Shown: positions 59,690 through 64,000 of the stretch, in pieces
Layout of the letters: the number at the start of each line of letters is the position of its first letter
How positions within the stretch are numbered: position 1 is the stretch's first letter
Assembly: GCA_003255025.1 (NCBI GenBank)
Contig: QANY01007196.1
Coordinates: 236,666-300,665, forward strand
DNA from: Datisca glomerata
Taxonomy: Eukaryota; Streptophyta; Magnoliopsida; Cucurbitales; Datiscaceae
Length of the DNA: 64,000 nucleotides
Direction: 5' to 3'
The notes under the pieces: generated by a model
Seen by the model: only the letters and a program-made list of their open reading frames with translations
What the model was told of the DNA's origin: nothing
Databases searched by the model: none
Translations under genes and position numbers: made by a program

Positions 59690-60190
59690 TTACTCTTGAT
59701 GAGCTTGTGCGTGTCGCTTGATGCCCATCTCATCCTCGATTATTATGATGTGGTCACTTGGTGCTCCTTGGGATTGTCCTCAATGTTTTTGCCTTGAACA
59801 AGGTCGTTCTCGTCACTTAGCTCTTGAGGTTTGCCCATTTGTGGTTTTGCCCTAGACAAGGCAGTACTCGTGACTTGGTGCTCCCAGACTTGTCCTCTTG
59901 ATTGTTTCACCATGGACTAGGCAATTCGTCACTTAATGTTCCTCGGCCTCATCCATAGGGTGTCACCCTAGATGAGAGTTATGCTCATCAATTGTGCTCC
60001 TAGGCCTCGTCTATAATGGTTTCACCTTAGTGCTTGTCGCTAGGTGCTCCTCGGCCTTGTCTACATTAGTTTCTCCCTGGACTAGAGGTCGTGCTCGTCA
60101 CTTGATGCTCCTCGGCTTCGCCCTTGGTGGTTTCGACCTGGCCGAGGTCCCTTTGGGTCATTCCAATAGGGTGACTTCTGGTCATCCTAG
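59690..60190. repeat. GC-rich minisatellite, ~55-62 bp unit, about 7-8 diverged copies
   Basis: Variants of GTGCTCGTCACTTGGTGCTCC followed by TCGGCCTTGTCC and GGTTTCACCCTGGAC recur near 59750, 59812, 59870, 59930, 59985, 60040 and 60097. Units vary in length and sequence. Short open frames across it are by-products. Confidence 0.8.
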
Positions 60191-61075
60191 ATGAGGTTAT
60201 CTCGGAAGAGCTTGTGGGAGGCCTCACTAATTTTGGGTATAGCAATATACGATAAATAATCCTATGCTAATCTGCAAAAATGTAATTTCTACTTTGCTTT
60301 ATATTAGGGGTCAACGTAACGATATGGATCGGATTGGGTTTTTCTCTTGGTTGAGGAACATGAGAGAAATATGTTAAATCTGGTATGTCCATTAAAAAAA
60401 ATGAGCGGGCCTGAACTAACTTTTAAAAATATATATAAGAAAAAAGAAGTCAGTTTTGTCAATTTTAATGCTCAACGAATTTGGTCATGCAGATTTGCGC
60501 CAACAACCTAAATTTGTTGAACATAACCTCATGTTGGGATTATCCAATAAGAGGTGATCTCTATCCATAGGGGCTTGCTCACTCAAGTCATATTGTACAA
60601 CCCCCTCTCACCCTACCATATGGTTGGTGAGTAATACAACAATGATCAGATGCATATGAGATTAGAGTTTTACTTTTTTTCATCCTTTCAAATATTCCCA
60701 ACAACTAATAATATTTAGTTAAATAAAATTTAAATTTTTTTAGGAAAACTCAATATGTAACCACAAACATGTAAGAAATTTAAAGAGAAAATATCATATT
60801 AAAAAAACTAAATCCCATTTAAATTTGGATTAAAGAAAACCCAAATCCCAGCAAAAACTAATTTGTTTGATGAAAAAAACTCTAGGGTTTACAAGGTCAG
60901 ATGAGAGAGAGATTGCTGTAGATGGGAAAGTGGAGGGTTAATATCATATATCCCTTCTCTTGAAAAGGTATGAAATTCCTCGTGAGAAGGGTCATCATAT
61001 TCCTACAAGAATCAGATGCCCTTTAAGATATCCTAGCCTAAATGTGGCAATCTTGAAAATTCCGATCCATCTTCA
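60191..61075. other. Intergenic
   Basis: AT-rich DNA with poly-A/T runs. I see no gene or defined element. Confidence 0.5.
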
Positions 61076-62190
61076 ATTCCATACCCAACTCATAAACGGA
61101 GATTGTTTGAGGCTGATTAGTCAAGCATGAATATTCAACAGAAAATTTGTTCATATTTTTATACTCCTACACTTTGACTAAACTGTAAAATATACCCCTC
61201 CGTAACGTTTTTTGGTTAAAATTAACAGAGAAATAAACTCCTTCCATTTCCATCCATTTCTCTCAATTTCCTCCATTTTCCCACCATTTTCATCCATTTC
61301 CCCTCATTTTTCACTTTCAACACATTTTCTAGATCTGAGTTTTTTGCTCTCCTTTAATTTTTTTACTTTATTCTTAAAAAAAATCCGCTTCATTCATATG
61401 ATTAAAAACTTAATCCTTATTACTTGGAGGTTTTTTTGGTGGATAATTCTACATACAAGTTACTTCTATTTTGGATTTGAAGGAACGTAACTCTTCAAAA
61501 AACTCATGACATGTATTGAAGATTGTTACATGGCAAATGTAATTTAAACTTTTTATTCATCCTTTAAAATTTTTATGGAACTGAAGCTAAAGTCTCAATG
61601 ATTTCCTATTAGAAATAAATTGTAAATTTATTATTCATATGATTGGAAAAAATAAAAAATATAACTTAGTTTATTGAAATCTTATAATGAAAATTTTTTT
61701 AGTAGCATATTTTTTATGATGAACCATTTTTTGAATAACATGATTTTCTTAGAATGAAGTAGATTTTTTAAGAATGAAGCAAAATTCATTACACTAAAAA
61801 TGAATCAATTTTTTTAAGAATAAAGAAAATTTTTTAAAGAATAAAGCAAAAAAAACTTATTAAAGAAAAATAAAAAAATCAGATCTGGAAAATGTATTGA
61901 GAGTGAAAAGGAAGGCTTAAAATTGAGGTGAAATTGATGAAAATTGAGGGAAATAATGGAAGAAATTGGGGGAAATGGATGAAAATGGATAGAGTTAATT
62001 TTTCTGTTAAATTTAACTAAAAAAGTCACAGAGGGGTATATTTTACAGTTTAGTCAATGTACATAGGTATAAAAATATAAAAAATATAAATATATAGTTT
62101 ACAGTTTCATCAAAGTATATGAGTATATTTTACAATTTCATACCCAACTCTTGAGGCGGATTAGGCAAGCATGAATATCCAAACTTAATC
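61076..62190. mobile_element. Inverted-repeat element flanked by diverged direct repeats
   Basis: 61151-61380 and 61860-62075 are inverted copies: ACTAAACTGTAAAATATACC near 61178 pairs with GGTATATTTTACAGTTTAGT near 62036, and AGATCTGA near 61331 with TCAGATCT near 61879. Outside the arms, ATACCCAACTC plus GGCTGATTAGTCAAGCATGAATATTC (61081-61136) recurs as ATACCCAACTC plus GGCGGATTAGGCAAGCATGAATATCC (~62141-62180). The element is non-coding, MITE-like, ~920 bp. No short target duplication was found next to the arms. Confidence 0.65.
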
Positions 62191-62736
62191 CACATTATTT
62201 TTAATTAATATATAACAGGAGGTTTGCATTTTATGTTTAATTAAGACATTATTGGATGTTAATGATTAATTAAGAAAGGACCAACGGGAGAGACAATGGT
62301 GGTCAAATTGGCATCATTCCAAGATATTCTGTTTTTTATTACACATTCTTATTTCATAATTTTAATTAAATTAAGGTGACATTTTCAAAATCAACGTTTC
62401 AGCAAGCCAAAGATCAAACAGGAAATATTATATAGTTAAGGAAATAATGAATTTAACCAAGTTGAACTAGAATTATAGACCACGTCAATCAATAGTTTTA
62501 TTTGTTTATTTCTATGATATAACATGTTAAGATTTTACATTGAACTAAAAATTATAGCGCTTAACTAAAGTACAATCCTTTGCTTATTTTAATTAGATTA
62601 TCACATGCACTCACTCCATGAGACCTCCACCACATGTCAGTATGTTGGCCTACATGTCAACAATCTCCTAACAATTGCTCATAAGCAGCATGTGCTCCTT
62701 GGTACTTAGAACTCATGAAAGACTTTGATACTAGTT
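62191..62736. other. Intergenic, AT-rich
   Basis: I see no gene. It precedes a putative LTR. Confidence 0.5.
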
Positions 62737-63312
62737 TGTTGGGATTAAACTGTACATGTAAAATCTCACACGACATGTGGTAAGAACTAAACCGAAAACT
62801 CATCGAAGAGAAGATAGAGCAAGAATCATAGGATCAACCATGCAGTTATGAAGAACAGACCAATCAGACTAAAGTACAAGGATTACCGACGTGGAAATCC
62901 AAGGAAAACTAATCAAGACCATTGGATTGATCAGACGATCAATATTTACTAAGTTGTTAATATTGATAAGTTAGATATCAGAGAATATTACGTTGATCCT
63001 ATTTTCAGATAGAATTAGATAAGCTGTATCAGATTCTATGTAATCGATTGAAGGTCTATAAAAAAAGGCAATATGTAACTCCAACAAAAAAACCACAACA
63101 ACTCTTAACACTCATAAGAAACAAGCTGACTATGCAGCTTACTTTAGCCTTGTAAATCTTTTCTCCATAATAAAATACTATCAAAGTTTTCCACGTAAAT
63201 TATGGGTCTTTATTCTCTCATTTACTCTCTAAATTATTCTTTATATTTTCATATTATGATGTAGGAAATTCACAACCGATTATCAAATACGGTGAATTTT
63301 TTCCTTTATATT
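62737..63312 (+). mobile_element. Putative 5' LTR of an LTR retrotransposon running off the window
   Basis: TGTTGGGATTAAACTG at 62737 looks like an LTR start. A TATA box (CTATAAAAAAAGG, TATAAA at 63057-63062) and a polyadenylation signal (AATAAA at 63169-63174) sit in the order and spacing of U3-R-U5. TGGTGCTTCCATTGAGAGC from 63313 resembles a primer-site region seen after plant gypsy-type LTRs. The 3' LTR lies beyond the right edge, so the boundaries are provisional. Confidence 0.55.
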
Positions 63313-63359
63313 TGGTGCTTCCATTGAGAGCGGGAAAAAAACTCAAGAAATCCCTTCCA

Positions 63360-64000
63360 AAATGCTCAAACCTAAATCAAACTCCTCCTCAAAATGGAAG
63401 CGGAAGTATAAACGGAAGTAAAAGTGGAAGCATAAGCAAAACCTGAAGCGGGAACAAAAAAGACAATGGAATGGAAACTCAAAATGGAAGTAGAAACGAA
63501 AATGACTACGGAACCAAAAATCGGAAGTGAAGAATGGTAAATTCACTCATTCATATTCGATTGGTTTATTTTTTGTGGAGTTATTATTTAGATAGAATTA
63601 TTAACACTATTCATGGAATTTAATTTGACAAATTCAACAACCATCATAAGGGAACGATGAAACCCACAGACTGTCGGACGAGAAGCTCCACCTGCAACAG
63701 CCAAAAAAATAAATAAAATAAATAAAAGATGAAAAAACCATGAAAATGGTGACGTTCTGACTACGTAAATGGGAAATGTTGTGGCAACGAGAATGAGAAA
63801 TGTTGTGGCAAGAGGAACGGAAAATGTTGAAAACGGGAAACGTTGTGGCCATGAGAACGGGAAACATTGTGGCAATGAGAATGCGAAATGTTAAGAATGG
63901 GAAACATTGTGGCAACGGGAACGGGAAACGAAAAACATTAAGAACGGGAAATGTTATGGTAACGAGAACATGAAATGTTGAGAACGGAAAACGTTGTGGC
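63360..64000. repeat. Degenerate purine-rich minisatellite at the right edge
   Basis: Two families are visible: AAATGGAAG(C/T)GGAAG(T)-type units (63390-63530) and GGGAAATGTTGTGGCAACGAGAAC-type units (~20-23 bp and multiples, 63770-64000), the latter continuing to the window end. They lie directly after the putative LTR. Minus-strand reading frames (Phe/Arg-rich) are artefacts of the repeat. Confidence 0.85.

Noticed and set aside
59994..60194. 66-residue frame with GC-rich codons
   Set aside because: It translates the diverged minisatellite units.
63343..63915. Phe/Arg- and Pro/Ser-rich minus-strand frames at the right edge
   Set aside because: Products of the purine-rich minisatellite.

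Overview
The window looks like nuclear DNA of a flowering plant, very probably a eudicot. The evidence is short exons with GT..AG introns, plant-type Ty1/copia and Ty3/gypsy retrotransposons primed by initiator-Met tRNA, CACTA, Mutator-like, hAT and Helitron DNA transposons, and an inserted piece of plant mitochondrial DNA carrying cox2, cox3 and nad1 fragments. I cannot name the species. Only three host genes are supported; most of the rest is repeats and decayed mobile elements.

Genes: two tandem paralogous cytochrome b561 genes (transmembrane ascorbate ferrireductases) lie on the + strand at 7078-9663 and 26707-28278. They have the same four-exon layout; exons 2, 3 and 4 are exactly 49, 200 and 261 nt in both. 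An OBERON3/TITANIA1-like PHD-finger gene follows in convergent orientation on the - strand at 28821-32580 (two exons, 813 residues). As I recall it, Arabidopsis has the same pair of neighbours, so this is probably conserved microsynteny.

Region by region: 1-5.6 kb holds relics of a gypsy LTR, a degenerate copia pol interrupted by a 358-bp hAT MITE with an 8-bp target duplication, and an opposite-strand copia LTR plus gag. A probable relic Helitron (5732-6575) sits just upstream of the first b561 gene. The 17 kb between the b561 paralogues was filled by a CT microsatellite, a 5.76-kb non-autonomous CACTA element (11256-17018) containing an older copia fragment, a truncated copia element (about 17160-19360), and a structurally complete but inactivated 4,997-bp copia element (19866-24862) with both LTRs and a perfect GCCTC target duplication. 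After the OBERON gene come a ~190-bp tandem array (33.3-34.3 kb) and a putative 9.3-kb non-autonomous Helitron (35131-44441) ending in a perfect hairpin plus CTAG, with an interior made of repeated exon-like modules.

From 44.9 kb the character changes: about 32 copies of a 20-odd-base palindrome (44945-46262), then a ~380-bp GAA array, then ~6.9 kb of mitochondrial-like DNA (NUMT), then two TTC arrays. The rest holds a His-rich hexanucleotide-repeat ORF behind an LTR/PBS-like segment, a 2,149-bp Mutator-like element with a perfect 9-bp target duplication and a palindrome-rich core (56353-58501), a GC-rich minisatellite, an inverted-repeat element between diverged direct repeats (61.1-62.2 kb), and the 5' end of another LTR retrotransposon running off the right edge.

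No new enzymatic system is evident. The most unusual structures are the palindrome array with the triplet-repeat-flanked NUMT beside it, the palindromic core of the Mutator-like element, and the modular Helitron.
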